DNA of 64,000 nt from Marinobacter salarius (GCF_032922745.1 NZ_CP136693.1:2232001-2296000); one strand, 5' to 3'. Positions 16,289 to 25,690 are shown, counted from the first letter of the stretch. Notes: generated from the letters alone by a model not told the origin. Numbers and translations are program-made.

Positions 16289-18649
16289 TCAGGTGGATGC
16301 GGAGGCTTGGCAGTATTGTTCCAGAACCGCCCGCAACATTTCAATATTGACCGGCTTGGCAACAAACGAATCCATACCCGCCTCGCGGCAGCGCTCCTCA
16401 TCCTTTTCCATGGCGCTTGCCGTCAGCGCCACCACGGGCACCCGGTCGCGGCCGTGGTCCTTCTCCCACTGGCGAAGGCGGCGGGTGGCCTCGAAACCAT
16501 CCACCCGGGGCATCACGCAGTCCATGAAAATCAGATCGAAGGGGTGCCATTGCCAGAGGCTGGAGGCGGCCTCGCCGTCGTTCGCCGTCATCACATCGCA
16601 GCCCAGTTTTTCCAGCAACCGGCGGGTAAGAGTGCGGTTAACCGGGTTGTCTTCCACCAGCAGAACCTTCATGCGCCCGCACGGCAACTCCTGGCGGCGG
16701 GTGTTGTCGCTCACCGCCTGCAGCGAGAAACGGGTCAGGAACCGGCGTTCATTCCGGGTGGAGTCCGAAAACAGTTGGTGCAGAATCGGTGTCAGGCACG
16801 ATTCCCGCAGGGATTTGCTAAGGAAGGCATCGGCGCCGGCCTGGCGGAAATGCTCCGCATCCCCACGCTGGGGGTTGGATGACAGGATCAATAGCCGTGT
16901 ATGGCCCCATTCCGGATTGCTGCGGATCTGGCGGCACAACAGGTCACTGTCCATATCCGGCACAAACCCGTCCAGCACCAAGGCATCAAAGGGTTCGTGG
17001 TTGTCCGAGGCCAGCCGCAACGAGGTCAGCGCCTCGCCGGCGGATTTTACGGCTTCAATATCCAACTCGTGGCGGGACAGCATTTCCAGGGTAATCTTGC
17101 GGGACAGTTCGTAGGAGTCCACCACCAGGATGTGTCTGCCGCGGATCATGCTGGTATCCGGTCGGCCGCGGGAGGCGCTTTCCGGCGCTACCTGCAGGGA
17201 GAGCTCCATCCAGAACGTAGAACCTTCGCCGGGTTTGCTCTCAAGGTCCAGGGAGCCGTCCATCAACTGAACTAGCTGGCGGCAGATGGTCAGGCCCAGC
17301 CCGGCGCCCGGCAGCTGGCGCTGAAAACGCTGGCCGAGTTGCACGTAGGGTTCATACACCAGGGGGATGTCCTCCGGGTTGATCCCCACGCCGGTGTCTT
17401 CAACGGCCATTCGCAGGCGCACATTGTTGTCCCGCCGCCCCAGCACCTCAATGCTGATCAGCACGTGGCCGGAATCGGTGAACTTGATGGCGTTGGATGT
17501 CATGTTCAGCAGGATCTGCCGCAGTCGCACCGGGTCGCCCTTCAGCGCCCATGGCAGGTTCTCGTCAATCCTCAACTCCAGTGCAAGGCCTTTCTCCCGC
17601 GCCCGGGCGCCCAGCATATGCACCAGATCGTTCAGCGTGTCGCGCAGGTCGAATGGAATGTCGTCCAGCACCAGCTTGCCGGCCTCCATACTGGAAATGT
17701 CCAGCAGGTCATTGATGATGGCCGACAGCCCCTCAGAGGCATTGAGCAGGGTATGAACGTACTCCCGCTGGTCCTGGTCCAGGGGGGTGTCTGACAAAAG
17801 GTTGGCGTAGCCCAGCACGGATTGCAGTGGAATGCGCAGCTCATGGCTAACATTGGCAAGGAACTGGTTCTTGGCGTGGTTCGCCCGCACAGCCTCGTCC
17901 CGTTCATCCTGGGACTGAATGGACGTCTGGCGTAGTGAGCGTGTGTCTTCCAGCAGTTGCAGGCGCATGGTGTTGAGTGCCTGTTCCAGCTCGCTCAGTT
18001 CGTCCCCCCGCTTGGGGCGCTTGCGGCGAAGCTTCAGCGGTTCAATCAACGCATCCAGGTTCAGCCGGGCAGCATAGTCCGCGATGGTTTCCAGGTGGCG
18101 GGAAAGGGTAAGCCGAACAATAACCAGCAGCCCCAGGGTGCCCAACATCACAATCATCGACTGGAACAGCAGCGTGAGCAGTGCCCGGTCCATCAACTCG
18201 TTGTAGACCGTTTCCACGGAAGAAGTCACAGTAAGTGTGCCCATCGCTTCCGGGTCGCTGATGGAAGCGCGGCTGAAAACAAGGGGAAACGACTGGGTGA
18301 TCACCCGGCCATCGGGATAGGTGCCGGTACTGAATTCTTCGCCAGCAGCCGTGATCACTCGGGCGTGCTGGATAACCGGAATGGCCCGCATGTCATCCAG
18401 GCTGTTGGCCACCTCGCTGTAGTTCATCAGCCAGAGGTTGTTGCTCATACTGCCGGCAACCAGTTCCGCCGCGCGCTCCTGGGTGCTGCGCAACTCTTCC
18501 GTTCTGCGCTCGAACTCGCCAATCATCTGCACGCCCGTGGCAGCCAGCGACAGGATAAGGCTGAACAACAGAACGTAAACCAGCAGCCTGGCAGCCAGTG
18601 GCCGTACACCTATTCGTCTGAATAACCGGATCGGAGGCAAGGCACGCAT
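16289..18649 (-). CDS. Hybrid sensor histidine kinase with two receiver domains
   Basis: A 786-residue membrane sensor kinase. Domains in order are a TM helix near residues 20-45, a periplasmic sensor of about 110 residues, a second TM helix with a HAMP-like region, HisKA with the phospho-acceptor His in NVSHELRIPLQS, HATPase_c with TSNAIKF, VEDTGVGI and GAGLGLTICRQL boxes, REC1 (VVDSYELSRK, VLDGFVPDMD, LSKSLR) and REC2 (LLVEDNPVNRT, FMDCVMPRVDG, FVAKPVN). Both receivers keep the Asp and Lys. No Hpt domain is present, so phosphotransfer would need another protein. The layout resembles BarA, but the sensor differs and BarA normally has an Hpt, so I leave the gene unnamed. It is 20 bases from yacG on the same strand. 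Confidence 0.9.
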   Translation of the reverse strand: MRALPPIRLFRRIGVRPLAARLLVYVLLFSLILSLAATGVQMIGEFERRTEELRSTQERAAELVAGSMSNNLWLMNYSEVANSLDDMRAIPVIQHARVITAAGEEFSTGTYPDGRVITQSFPLVFSRASISDPEAMGTLTVTSSVETVYNELMDRALLTLLFQSMIVMLGTLGLLVIVRLTLSRHLETIADYAARLNLDALIEPLKLRRKRPKRGDELSELEQALNTMRLQLLEDTRSLRQTSIQSQDERDEAVRANHAKNQFLANVSHELRIPLQSVLGYANLLSDTPLDQDQREYVHTLLNASEGLSAIINDLLDISSMEAGKLVLDDIPFDLRDTLNDLVHMLGARAREKGLALELRIDENLPWALKGDPVRLRQILLNMTSNAIKFTDSGHVLISIEVLGRRDNNVRLRMAVEDTGVGINPEDIPLVYEPYVQLGQRFQRQLPGAGLGLTICRQLVQLMDGSLDLESKPGEGSTFWMELSLQVAPESASRGRPDTSMIRGRHILVVDSYELSRKITLEMLSRHELDIEAVKSAGEALTSLRLASDNHEPFDALVLDGFVPDMDSDLLCRQIRSNPEWGHTRLLILSSNPQRGDAEHFRQAGADAFLSKSLRESCLTPILHQLFSDSTRNERRFLTRFSLQAVSDNTRRQELPCGRMKVLLVEDNPVNRTLTRRLLEKLGCDVMTANDGEAASSLWQWHPFDLIFMDCVMPRVDGFEATRRLRQWEKDHGRDRVPVVALTASAMEKDEERCREAGMDSFVAKPVNIEMLRAVLEQYCQASAST

Positions 18650-18681
18650 TCCCTGTGTCGAAAAAACAACCGATCTGCAGT

Positions 18682-19428
18682 TTAACAGACCGTTAGCACT
18701 TCGACACGTTCCTGTGATTCATCATGGAAAAAGCGAAAGCGCACATTCAGATCGTACAGATGCGCCCCGTAGATTCGTTCTTCATCCCGGCCTCGCCGGA
18801 ACGACGGGCGGGGATCATAGCTCACCACGTCTTCTATCAGGCCCCGAAAATCCGGGTACTGTTCCGCTGGCAAGGCCGCGAGCTGTTGCTCGGCCTCATC
18901 CAGGAACACCACGGGTAACCGCTCTGTGGGCGCCGAATCGGCCCAGCCCAGTGTGGCATCCGGCACCGAATCCGAGAACGGCAGATAGGGTTTGATATCC
19001 AGGATGGGCGTACCGTCAATCAAATCATGGTCACGGATTCGCAACACCAGCCGACCATCCGCATCCCGCATCAGCCCCTCATTGCGTACTACCGACAGCC
19101 CCAGGCTGTTAGGGCGAAACGGTGACCGGCTGGCAAATACCCCAATCTTTTTATTGCCACCTAGCCTTGGCGGCCGCACCACGGGGCGCCATTCCGCCCG
19201 AATGGCCTCATGAAACTGAAACGTCAGCCATAGGTGGCTCGCCGTCTCCAGCCCTCGAAACGCATCCTCCCGGTCGAATGGTGGCTCAATTACAAGGTCG
19301 GCATGTGCATAGCGGGTTAACCCCGGCTGGCGGGGCACACCAAACTTGTCCCGAAAACAGGAGCGGGTGAGGGCAATCGGCGCCAGCGTTAAGGCCTCAG
19401 CGGCCGGGCGGGAAGGGTGTCGGCTCAT
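18682..19428 (-). CDS. trmO: tRNA (adenine(37)-N6)-methyltransferase TrmO (TsaA family)
   Basis: A 248-residue protein. The N-terminal TsaA-like barrel carries FGVPRQPGLT, LWLTFQFHEA, the strongly conserved FASRSPFRPNSLGLSVV and DHDLIDGTPILDIKPYLP. The C-terminal extension (YDPRPSFRR, YDLNVRFRF) matches the YaeB/TrmO long form. TrmO uses SAM to add the methyl group of m6t6A37 in threonine tRNAs. It lies 5 bases from coaE on the same strand and so probably belongs to the pil-coaE transcript. Confidence 0.93.
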   Translation of the reverse strand: MSRHPSRPAAEALTLAPIALTRSCFRDKFGVPRQPGLTRYAHADLVIEPPFDREDAFRGLETASHLWLTFQFHEAIRAEWRPVVRPPRLGGNKKIGVFASRSPFRPNSLGLSVVRNEGLMRDADGRLVLRIRDHDLIDGTPILDIKPYLPFSDSVPDATLGWADSAPTERLPVVFLDEAEQQLAALPAEQYPDFRGLIEDVVSYDPRPSFRRGRDEERIYGAHLYDLNVRFRFFHDESQERVEVLTVC

Positions 19429-19433
19429 AAACG

Positions 19434-20036
19434 TCAGCGCCCGAAGGCTGCCAGAAACGTTTGGTGCAATGCTTCAACTTCTTGTTCAACATCGGCCATC
19501 GGCAGGTTGTTGTCCACCACGTTATCGGCTTTCTGAAGCCTTTGCTCGCGTGGCATCTGGGCCGCGATGATTCGCTCAACCTGTTCCCGGTCGTTGGTAT
19601 CCCTGGCCATGGTTCTTTGGACCTGCACATCCACCGGCACATCCACCACCACGATTTTCTCAACCAACTCATGCTGGTCGGTTTCCAGCAACAATGGCGA
19701 CACCAGCAGCACGTAGGGCAGGGCATAGCTGTCTGGATGCAATTGCCGCATCAGTTCTTCGCGGATTACCGGGTGCAACAGCCCCTCCAGCCAGGCACGC
19801 TCCTCCGGCGCATCGAATACGATCCGCCGTAAGGCCGACCGGTCCAGCCCGCCATCCGGCAGCAGAATATCCTGCCCGAAGTGCTCCGCAATCTTCGCAA
19901 GCGCCGGTGTTCCGGGCTCGACGACCTCACGGGCAACGTCGTCAGCGTCTACCCAATGTACACCCAAGGCCCCGAACAGCCGTGCAATCGTGGATTTGCC
20001 AGAGCCAATCCCGCCGGTAAGGCCTATGACTGCCAT
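19434..20036 (-). CDS. coaE: Dephospho-CoA kinase
   Basis: A 200-residue kinase for the last step of CoA synthesis (dephospho-CoA plus ATP). The N-terminal P-loop is IGLTGGIGSGKST, followed by the DADDVARE motif and HPVIREEL. Length is normal. Its start abuts the 3' end of pilD, reproducing the widespread pilD-coaE arrangement. Confidence 0.96.
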   Translation of the reverse strand: MAVIGLTGGIGSGKSTIARLFGALGVHWVDADDVAREVVEPGTPALAKIAEHFGQDILLPDGGLDRSALRRIVFDAPEERAWLEGLLHPVIREELMRQLHPDSYALPYVLLVSPLLLETDQHELVEKIVVVDVPVDVQVQRTMARDTNDREQVERIIAAQMPREQRLQKADNVVDNNLPMADVEQEVEALHQTFLAAFGR

Positions 20037-20912
20037 TCAGACCCCCAAGTAGGCATACCAGGCCGCCTGAATCTCGGTACCAAACCAGAGGCACAGCAGC
20101 CCCGCCGCCGCTAAATAGGGCCCGAACGGAATCGGCACCTCACGCCCGTGCTTGCGGAACACCATCAAACTGATCCCCACAATGGCACCAACGACAGACG
20201 ACAACAAAATCACCGCTGGCAGCAACTCCCAGCCCAGCCAGGCGCCCAGCGCGGCCAACAACTTGAAATCGCCATGGCCCATGCCTTCCTTGCCCGTTAC
20301 CAGTTTGAACAGCCAGTACACAGACCAAAGCGACAGATAACCTGCCACCGCGCCCCAGAAGGCACTGCTGAAATCTGTCAACACGCCGAAATAGTTCAGA
20401 ATCAGCCCCAGCCACATCAGGGGCAGAGTCATGCTGTCTGGCAGCAGCTGGGTGTCAAAATCGATCACCGTCAGCGCGATCAACACCCACACCAGCAACA
20501 ACGACCAAAGAGCAGCTTCTGTCGGCCCTATGACCAGAACGGTCACCACCGAAAACAGGGCGGTAATCGCTTCAATAATCGGGTAACGCGGCGAAATCCC
20601 GGATTTGCAGGAAGCACATTTGCCACCCAAAATCAGGTAACTGATCACCGGGATGTTCTCCCATGCGCGGATCTTGTGGCCACAGGACGGGCAGGTGGAA
20701 GCCGGCTTGGAGAGCGTGATCGGCTCATCACTCTTACGCTGCCCATCAGGAAGTTCCAGGAAATCCTCACACTGGCAACGCCAATCCTGCTGCATCATCT
20801 TTGGCAGGCGAAGTATCACTACATTAAGGAAGCTACCAATGCAGAGGGAAATAAAGACAACAACGATATAGAGAAGCCAGGGAGTGGCCAGAAACGTATC
20901 AAAGGAAACCAT
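20037..20912 (-). CDS. pilD: Type IV prepilin peptidase / N-methyltransferase PilD
   Basis: A bifunctional inner-membrane enzyme that cleaves prepilins before the conserved Phe and methylates the new N-terminus. The protein is about 291 residues with multiple TM helices. The zinc-binding pairs CPSCGHKIRAW and GGKCASCKSGIS are present. The catalytic Asp residues of the aspartyl protease are in VIDFDTQLLPD and GHGDFKLLAALGAWLG. I start at the ATG at 20912, behind a GAGAG, rather than the upstream TTG at 20924. It would process both pilins encoded at 24.2 and 25.9 kb. Confidence 0.95.
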   Translation of the reverse strand: MVSFDTFLATPWLLYIVVVFISLCIGSFLNVVILRLPKMMQQDWRCQCEDFLELPDGQRKSDEPITLSKPASTCPSCGHKIRAWENIPVISYLILGGKCASCKSGISPRYPIIEAITALFSVVTVLVIGPTEAALWSLLLVWVLIALTVIDFDTQLLPDSMTLPLMWLGLILNYFGVLTDFSSAFWGAVAGYLSLWSVYWLFKLVTGKEGMGHGDFKLLAALGAWLGWELLPAVILLSSVVGAIVGISLMVFRKHGREVPIPFGPYLAAAGLLCLWFGTEIQAAWYAYLGV

Positions 20913-20939
20913 CAAAACTCTCAAGTAGCGCCATCAAAG

Positions 20940-20964
20940 CCCCTCTCCCCTCGCGGGAGAGGGG
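20940..20964 (-). repeat. GC-rich inverted repeat between pilC and pilD
   Basis: CCCCTCTCCC (20940-20949) and GGGAGAGGGG (20955-20964) form a perfect 10-bp stem with a CTCGC loop, followed by TTGGGGAGAGGG. It fills the 70-base gap between pilC (ends 20987) and pilD. The form resembles scattered CT-rich palindromic repeats of proteobacteria. It could attenuate transcription or stabilise mRNA between pilC and pilD. Confidence 0.6.
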
Positions 20965-20986
20965 TTGGGGAGAGGGCGAAGGATAA

Positions 20987-22204
20987 TTAAACCACCTGCC
21001 CCATCTGGAAGATCGGCAGGTACATACCGATGATAAGGCCACCCACCAGAACACCCAGAACCGCCATAATCATCGGCTCCATCAGGGCGGTCAGGTTATC
21101 AACCATATCGTCAACAACGCCCTCATAATGGTCAGCTACCTTCTCCAGCATCTCATCCAGATTACCGGATTCCTCACCAATAGAAGTCAGCTGTACGGCC
21201 ATTACCGGAAATACGCCAGTAGTCTTCATGGAGGCCTGAAGCTGCGTGCCGCTGGATACGTCATCCTTGATTTTCATGACGGCATCACGGTAAACCGCGT
21301 TACCGGTGGCACCAGCAACCGAATCAAGGGCATCTACCAGGGGAACACCAGAGGCGAAGGTAGTTGAGAGTACCCGGCCAAACTTTGCGACGGCAGACTT
21401 ATCCAGTATTTCACCAACCACGGGAAGTTTTAGTACATATTTATCAACAAAATCTGAGAACTTCAGTGATTTTTTCTTGGCTTCTTTGAAGAGGAAAACT
21501 GAGCCAACTATGCCCAGAAGTACAATAAACCACCATTTTTGCATCCATTCTGATATGCCAATGATGAACTGAGTGAATACAGGCAGGTCCGCGCCAAAGC
21601 CCTGGAACAGGCTCTCAAACTGCGGTACCACCTTAACCAGCAAAATAGCCGTTACCACGATCGCAACCACCACAACAGCGATGGGGTAGGTCATGGCCTT
21701 CTTGACCTTCTTCTTGAGGGTTTCCGTTTTCTCAAGATACATCGCAATCCGGTCAAGCATTTGCTCCAGCGCACCGGCCTTTTCGCCAGAATCCACCAGG
21801 TTGCAGTAAAGGTTGTCGAAATGCTTTGGGTGCCGGCGCAGGGCATTGGCGAAACTGGTACCTGAAGCTACATCGTTCCTGACAGCCGCAATCAAGTCTC
21901 TCAGCCCTTGGTTTTCCAAGCCATCGGTAACAATATCGAAGCTCTGTACCAACGGCACGCCCGCCTTCATCATCGTCGCCATCTGCCGGGTAAACATGGC
22001 AATATCGAACGGTGTAATCTTCTTGCTGCCGCCAAACAATGGTTTCGGTTTCTTCTTGACCCTGTCCGGAATAATGCCCTGTTTACGCAATTGGGCTTTA
22101 ACCAACGCAAGGTTGGTACCGGATATCTCGCCCTTGGTTTTGCTGCCCTTGCGGTCTTTGCCTTCCCAGACGAACGCCTGAAGTTTCTGTGCTTTTTCTG
22201 CCAT
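20987..22204 (-). CDS. pilC: Type IV pilus inner-membrane platform protein PilC
   Basis: A 405-residue protein with two tandem GspF/T2SSF domains (about 70-195 and 270-395) and three main TM segments. Typical motifs are FTRQMATMMKAGVPLVQSFD, RHPKHFDNLYCNLVDSGEKAG and the C-terminal GEESGNLDEMLEKVADHYE. PilC sits at the base of the pilus and couples the motor ATPase to pilin assembly. It begins 3 bases after the pilB stop, so they are certainly co-transcribed. Confidence 0.96.
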   Translation of the reverse strand: MAEKAQKLQAFVWEGKDRKGSKTKGEISGTNLALVKAQLRKQGIIPDRVKKKPKPLFGGSKKITPFDIAMFTRQMATMMKAGVPLVQSFDIVTDGLENQGLRDLIAAVRNDVASGTSFANALRRHPKHFDNLYCNLVDSGEKAGALEQMLDRIAMYLEKTETLKKKVKKAMTYPIAVVVVAIVVTAILLVKVVPQFESLFQGFGADLPVFTQFIIGISEWMQKWWFIVLLGIVGSVFLFKEAKKKSLKFSDFVDKYVLKLPVVGEILDKSAVAKFGRVLSTTFASGVPLVDALDSVAGATGNAVYRDAVMKIKDDVSSGTQLQASMKTTGVFPVMAVQLTSIGEESGNLDEMLEKVADHYEGVVDDMVDNLTALMEPMIMAVLGVLVGGLIIGMYLPIFQMGQVV

Positions 22205-22206
22205 GC

Positions 22207-23922
22207 TTAATCCTTCGTCACGCGATTGGCTTCCTCAAGGCTGGTCACACCCTCAATCACTTTCTTGAGAGCCGACTGCCGCAAATTAGGGAAGCCCTCG
22301 GCCAGTGCTTGCTTTGCAATTTTAATCGAACTGGCCTCTTCCATAATCATGTTTGCCAGTTCGTCGGTAACCTTGACCACTTCGTATATCCCAACGCGGC
22401 CTTTATATCCTCCATTGCATTTATCACAGCCCTTGGGGCGGTACAACGTGAACCCTGTATCAATTTGTTCTTGTGTGAACCCTTCCGCCAATAGAAGGTC
22501 CTTGGGGACGTCGGCAGGTTGTCTGCAAGAGTTACACAGTCGCCGGCCCAGGCGCTGGGCGATGATCAGGCTCACGGACGTGGCAATGTTGAAGGCCGGC
22601 ACACCCATATTCATCATACGGGTCAACGTTTCTGCCGCGCTGTTAGTGTGAAGGGTTGAAAGTACCAAGTGGCCGGTTTGCGCGGCTTTAATGGCAATAT
22701 TTGCGGTTTCCAGATCCCGAATCTCACCCACCATGATAATGTCCGGATCCTGACGCAGGAAGGCACGCAGCGCCTCCGCAAAACCCAGGCCTACCTTGTT
22801 GTTCACGTTGACCTGGTTAACACCCTCCAGGTTTATCTCCGCCGGGTCTTCTGCGGTGGAAATGTTCCGTTCCGGGGTGTTTAGAATGTTGAGCCCCGTG
22901 TAGAGTGAGACCGTCTTACCGGAACCCGTCGGGCCCGTAACCAGTATCATGCCCTGGGGCTGTTCCAGGGCGTCCATATACAGCTTCTTCTGCTCTTCTT
23001 CATAGCCAAGCACATCAATGCCCAGTTTAGCCTGGCTCGGGTCGAGAATCCGCAGAACAATTTTTTCACCCCATAGAGTGGGCAGGGTATTCACTCGGAA
23101 GTCGATGGCTTTTGTTTTCGACAGCTTCATTTTGATCCGGCCATCTTGAGGCACTCGGCGCTCCGAAATATCCAGTTGCGCCATGATCTTTACACGGGCT
23201 GATATCTTTGGTGCCAGCTTGATGGAGGGGCGGGACATCTCCTTGAGAATGCCATCAGTCCGGTAACGCACGCGGTAGGTTTTCTCGTAAGGCTCAAAGT
23301 GAACGTCGGACGCACCGCCACGAATGGCATCAAGGAGCATTTTGTTCACATACTTAACAATAGGCGCGTCGTCTACATCTGTGGCAGCGACAACAGCGTC
23401 GTCTTCCTGCTCTCCCCCCTCGGTTTCCACGCCTTCAAGATCGGCATCATCCAGATCACCCATGGAGCTGTCTTGAGATTCAAGATATTTGTCTATCGCA
23501 GCGCGGAGTTTGGCGTCATCTACCAGAATGGCATCCGTGCTCAAGCCCGTATTGAACTTGATCTCGTCCAGCGCCTGAATGTTGGTCGGATCGGAAACCG
23601 CGATGAACAATCGATTTCCCCGTTTGTAGAGCGGCAGTGCATTGTGTTTGCGAATCAACTTTTCGTCGACGACCTTCTCCGGCATCATGTCCGGAAGGAA
23701 TACCCCAAGGTCCAATACGGAAACGCCAAACTCCATGGCAGCCGAAAAGGCCAGGCCGCCACTGTTTGCCAGTTCGTTCTGTACCAGATAGGTAATAAGC
23801 GGAATCTTGTTCTGGGAAGCCTGAATAAAGGCATCTTTAGCCGTCGCCTCTTCCAGAAGACCGTCTTCCACAAATCGTCGGGCAAGCCCCGTCAACGTCA
23901 CGTTGGAATTGTTAGTAGCCAT
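22207..23922 (-). CDS. pilB: Type IV pilus extension ATPase PilB
   Basis: A 571-residue cytoplasmic motor ATPase. It has an N-terminal MshEN domain (about 30-150) and a GspE core with Walker A ILVTGPTGSGKTVSLYTGLN, the Asp box DPAEINLEGVNQVNV, Walker B MVGEIRDLETA and a tetracysteine zinc site (LCNSCRQ, CDKCNGGYKG). It is the first gene of the minus-strand pilB-pilC-pilD-coaE-trmO run and is divergent from pilA1, sharing a 310-base intergenic region. Confidence 0.96.
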   Translation of the reverse strand: MATNNSNVTLTGLARRFVEDGLLEEATAKDAFIQASQNKIPLITYLVQNELANSGGLAFSAAMEFGVSVLDLGVFLPDMMPEKVVDEKLIRKHNALPLYKRGNRLFIAVSDPTNIQALDEIKFNTGLSTDAILVDDAKLRAAIDKYLESQDSSMGDLDDADLEGVETEGGEQEDDAVVAATDVDDAPIVKYVNKMLLDAIRGGASDVHFEPYEKTYRVRYRTDGILKEMSRPSIKLAPKISARVKIMAQLDISERRVPQDGRIKMKLSKTKAIDFRVNTLPTLWGEKIVLRILDPSQAKLGIDVLGYEEEQKKLYMDALEQPQGMILVTGPTGSGKTVSLYTGLNILNTPERNISTAEDPAEINLEGVNQVNVNNKVGLGFAEALRAFLRQDPDIIMVGEIRDLETANIAIKAAQTGHLVLSTLHTNSAAETLTRMMNMGVPAFNIATSVSLIIAQRLGRRLCNSCRQPADVPKDLLLAEGFTQEQIDTGFTLYRPKGCDKCNGGYKGRVGIYEVVKVTDELANMIMEEASSIKIAKQALAEGFPNLRQSALKKVIEGVTSLEEANRVTKD

Positions 23923-24157
23923 AAAGGATTTAAGAATGCCGCCTAAGTTGCTGAAATTTTGTCAGGTGTGAATCACTCAGAGTTTAGATGGATGGAGTGG
24001 GTTTGGAAAGTCGGTGTTTGAGATAGGAGAGGTGACCAAAAACGTCACTGGTTGACGTTGACAGACATTGTGAGGCGCCTCTTAGATATGTAGTGTGTAA
24101 GGTCATGTTACTTCTAGATTGCTGATAGAGATAAGGAAATTGACAAAATGTTGCATT

Positions 24158-24173
24158 TGGCACGCACCATGCT
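24158..24173 (+). promoter_or_regulatory. Sigma-54 promoter of pilA1
   Basis: TGGCACGCACCATGCT matches the -24/-12 consensus TGGCACG-N4-TTGCW at all but one position (A for T). It lies 60 bases upstream of the pilin ATG. RpoN/PilR control is the rule for pilA in related bacteria. The rest of the 310-base gap between pilB and pilA1 (23923-24232) shows no gene; it should also contain the pilB promoter and PilR sites, which I cannot pinpoint. Confidence 0.85.
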
Positions 24174-24232
24174 TGTGACAGTGCAGGCTGCTCCTAACTG
24201 GAGTGTGACTGACGAAATTTCGGAGACAAATT

Positions 24233-24691
24233 ATGAAAAAAGTTCAACAGGGTTTTACTTTGATCGAACTGATGATCGTTGTAGCGATCATTGGTATTCT
24301 GGCGGCGGTTGCTATTCCGGCTTATCAGGACTACACCATTCGTGCGCAGGTTTCTGAAGGTCTGAGTCTTGCATCCGGTGCGAAGACTGCTATGGCTGAA
24401 TTTTATAACCAAACTGGGCGCTTCCCGACTGGCACGAATGCCAACGCATCTCTCGGCCTCTCAACTAATACTGATATTGATGGCTCGTACGTATCACAAC
24501 TTGATGCGGGCACCAACACAGGAGGAGTTATTGAGGTCACGTATGGCAATGATGTGAACACTCAGATCGAGAACGCCGTTCTGGCAATCTCAGCGGTTAC
24601 TTCGGCCGGTAGTATTCAGTGGACTTGCCGAGACGGTGGTTCTGGCGCTACTTCGCTTGAAGCTAAGTACCTGCCGACTAACTGCCGTTAA
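24233..24691 (+). CDS. pilA: Type IVa major pilin PilA (copy 1)
   Basis: A 152-residue prepilin. A six-residue leader MKKVQQG is cut by PilD before FTLIELMIVVAIIGILAAVA, the hydrophobic assembly helix with Glu5. The C-terminal disulfide loop is bounded by the Cys in WTCRDGG and that in LPTNCR. The start has GGAG 10 bases upstream. A sigma-54 promoter precedes it and a strong terminator follows, so it is a single-gene transcript. It differs extensively from the second pilin at 25.9 kb after the first 30 residues. Confidence 0.95.
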   Translation: MKKVQQGFTLIELMIVVAIIGILAAVAIPAYQDYTIRAQVSEGLSLASGAKTAMAEFYNQTGRFPTGTNANASLGLSTNTDIDGSYVSQLDAGTNTGGVIEVTYGNDVNTQIENAVLAISAVTSAGSIQWTCRDGGSGATSLEAKYLPTNCR

Positions 24692-24719
24692 TGATGGGGT
24701 GAAATCACCCAATGAATCC

Positions 24720-24749
24720 AAGGCCTGCGCGAATGCGGGCCTTTTTTTT
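24720..24749 (+). terminator. Rho-independent terminator of pilA1 (also the intron insertion site)
   Basis: A 10-bp stem (AAGGCCTGCG paired with TGCGGGCCTT, two G-U pairs) with a CGAA loop is followed by a T-tract to 24749. The group II intron begins one base further on. Confidence 0.92.
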
Positions 24750-24750
24750 G

Positions 24751-25391
24751 GTGCGCCAGGCATGGCGCGTAGCGCCTTGACGGGCGCTGTTCCGGTACAG
24801 GTGGTGCTGGCCGGATGACTTGGGGGTGCAAGTCCCCTGTGGGCCCGGCAAGGGTGTCCACCGCGAGGTGGAATCTGAAGGAAGCCGCAGGCAAAGCACT
24901 GGCCCGACGAACAGAAATCGCATTAGGCGGTCGCACCGGGTGAGACGGCCAATATCGTCAAAGCCCGATACTTGCACGGAAGGTACGGACGTAGATGCGG
25001 CGGGCATAAGTGTGAAGGTCACGCGTCTTACCCTGGGATCTCTGGTGGTCTGCCGCTGTGCTACTCACCTCGTGAGAGGTGGGGATGGGCCGCCAGAACT
25101 CAGCAGAGGCCATAGTAGGTGCGTTACCGCGTACTGAAGGGCTGAACCCACTATGAGTGGATAGTCGGATCTTATCTCTGATTAGAGCTTGCAGATGCCT
25201 CAAGCGAGGGCTCGCAACAAACGTGGACGAGGCGGAACCTCGAAGACAGTTGCAGTGCAAATCACTCTGACAGGCGGGAGATCAACGGAACGCAGCTCGC
25301 CCAGCAATGGGAGGTGGGAACCGCCGTGGTACGGAACCGTATGCCCGGTGGTGTGAGAGGACGGGGGAGGCGACTCCCCCTCCTACTCGAT
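24751..25391 (+). ncRNA. Group II intron, class C-like, lacking its maturase/reverse transcriptase gene
   Basis: The 5' end GTGCGCC fits the GUGYG consensus. Domain I segments such as GGGGGTGCAAGTCCCC and GACGAACAGAAATCGCATTA are typical of bacterial group II introns. Domain V is readable at 25321-25352: CCGCC pairs with GGTGG, and an inner TACGG/CCGTA stem follows. Domain VI is at 25355-25388: GAGAGGA pairs with TCCT-CTC leaving one bulged A (25385), the expected branch point. The element ends ...CGAT at 25391. Insertion directly after a terminator T-tract is the hallmark of class C introns. The reading frame expected in domain IV (near 25100-25300) is absent; only short frames remain, so splicing or mobility would need a protein supplied in trans. 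Confidence 0.85.
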
Positions 25392-25690
25392 CGCCCGGTG
25401 GTACGAGCGCACTCTTGGAGGAACAAGTCCTCCTGTAAGCTGGGCCATAGCGAACGAAGTGAAGCGCGGTTGCAGAAGAGAGGGATCGAACGTTGGGGGA
25501 GCTATGGATCGTGAACCGATGGACAGGAACGGGAGAGCACAGGCATCCCGAAACCGGACGGAAGTGAACCGGAACTGCGCAGCTGTAATTGACCGTCTGA
25601 ATAGATGTGTGAACGACACCGGCATCATCCTGTTGGCCAAGTCGTAGGTCCCTTGGATATGCCTCTTGACAGGCTGGGGGTGAGGAGCCC
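25392..25690 (+). other. Unassigned segment, possibly a remnant of a second group II intron
   Basis: About 300 bases with no credible gene between the intron end and the second pilin's upstream region. The part GGAGGAACAAGTCCTCCTGT at 25418-25437 has the same hairpin form as the domain I element GGGGGTGCAAGTCCCCTGT of the neighbouring intron, and both are followed by a GGCC motif. No domain V or VI can be recognised. It may be the truncated 5' part of a different intron or another structured RNA. The AT-richer sequence after 25690 belongs to the pilA2 upstream region. Confidence 0.4.

Noticed and set aside
24705..25260. Short open frames inside the intron region
   Set aside because: They cross intron domain I-III structures, carry no reverse-transcriptase motif such as YADD, and are low-complexity Arg/Gly/Thr translations of structured RNA.
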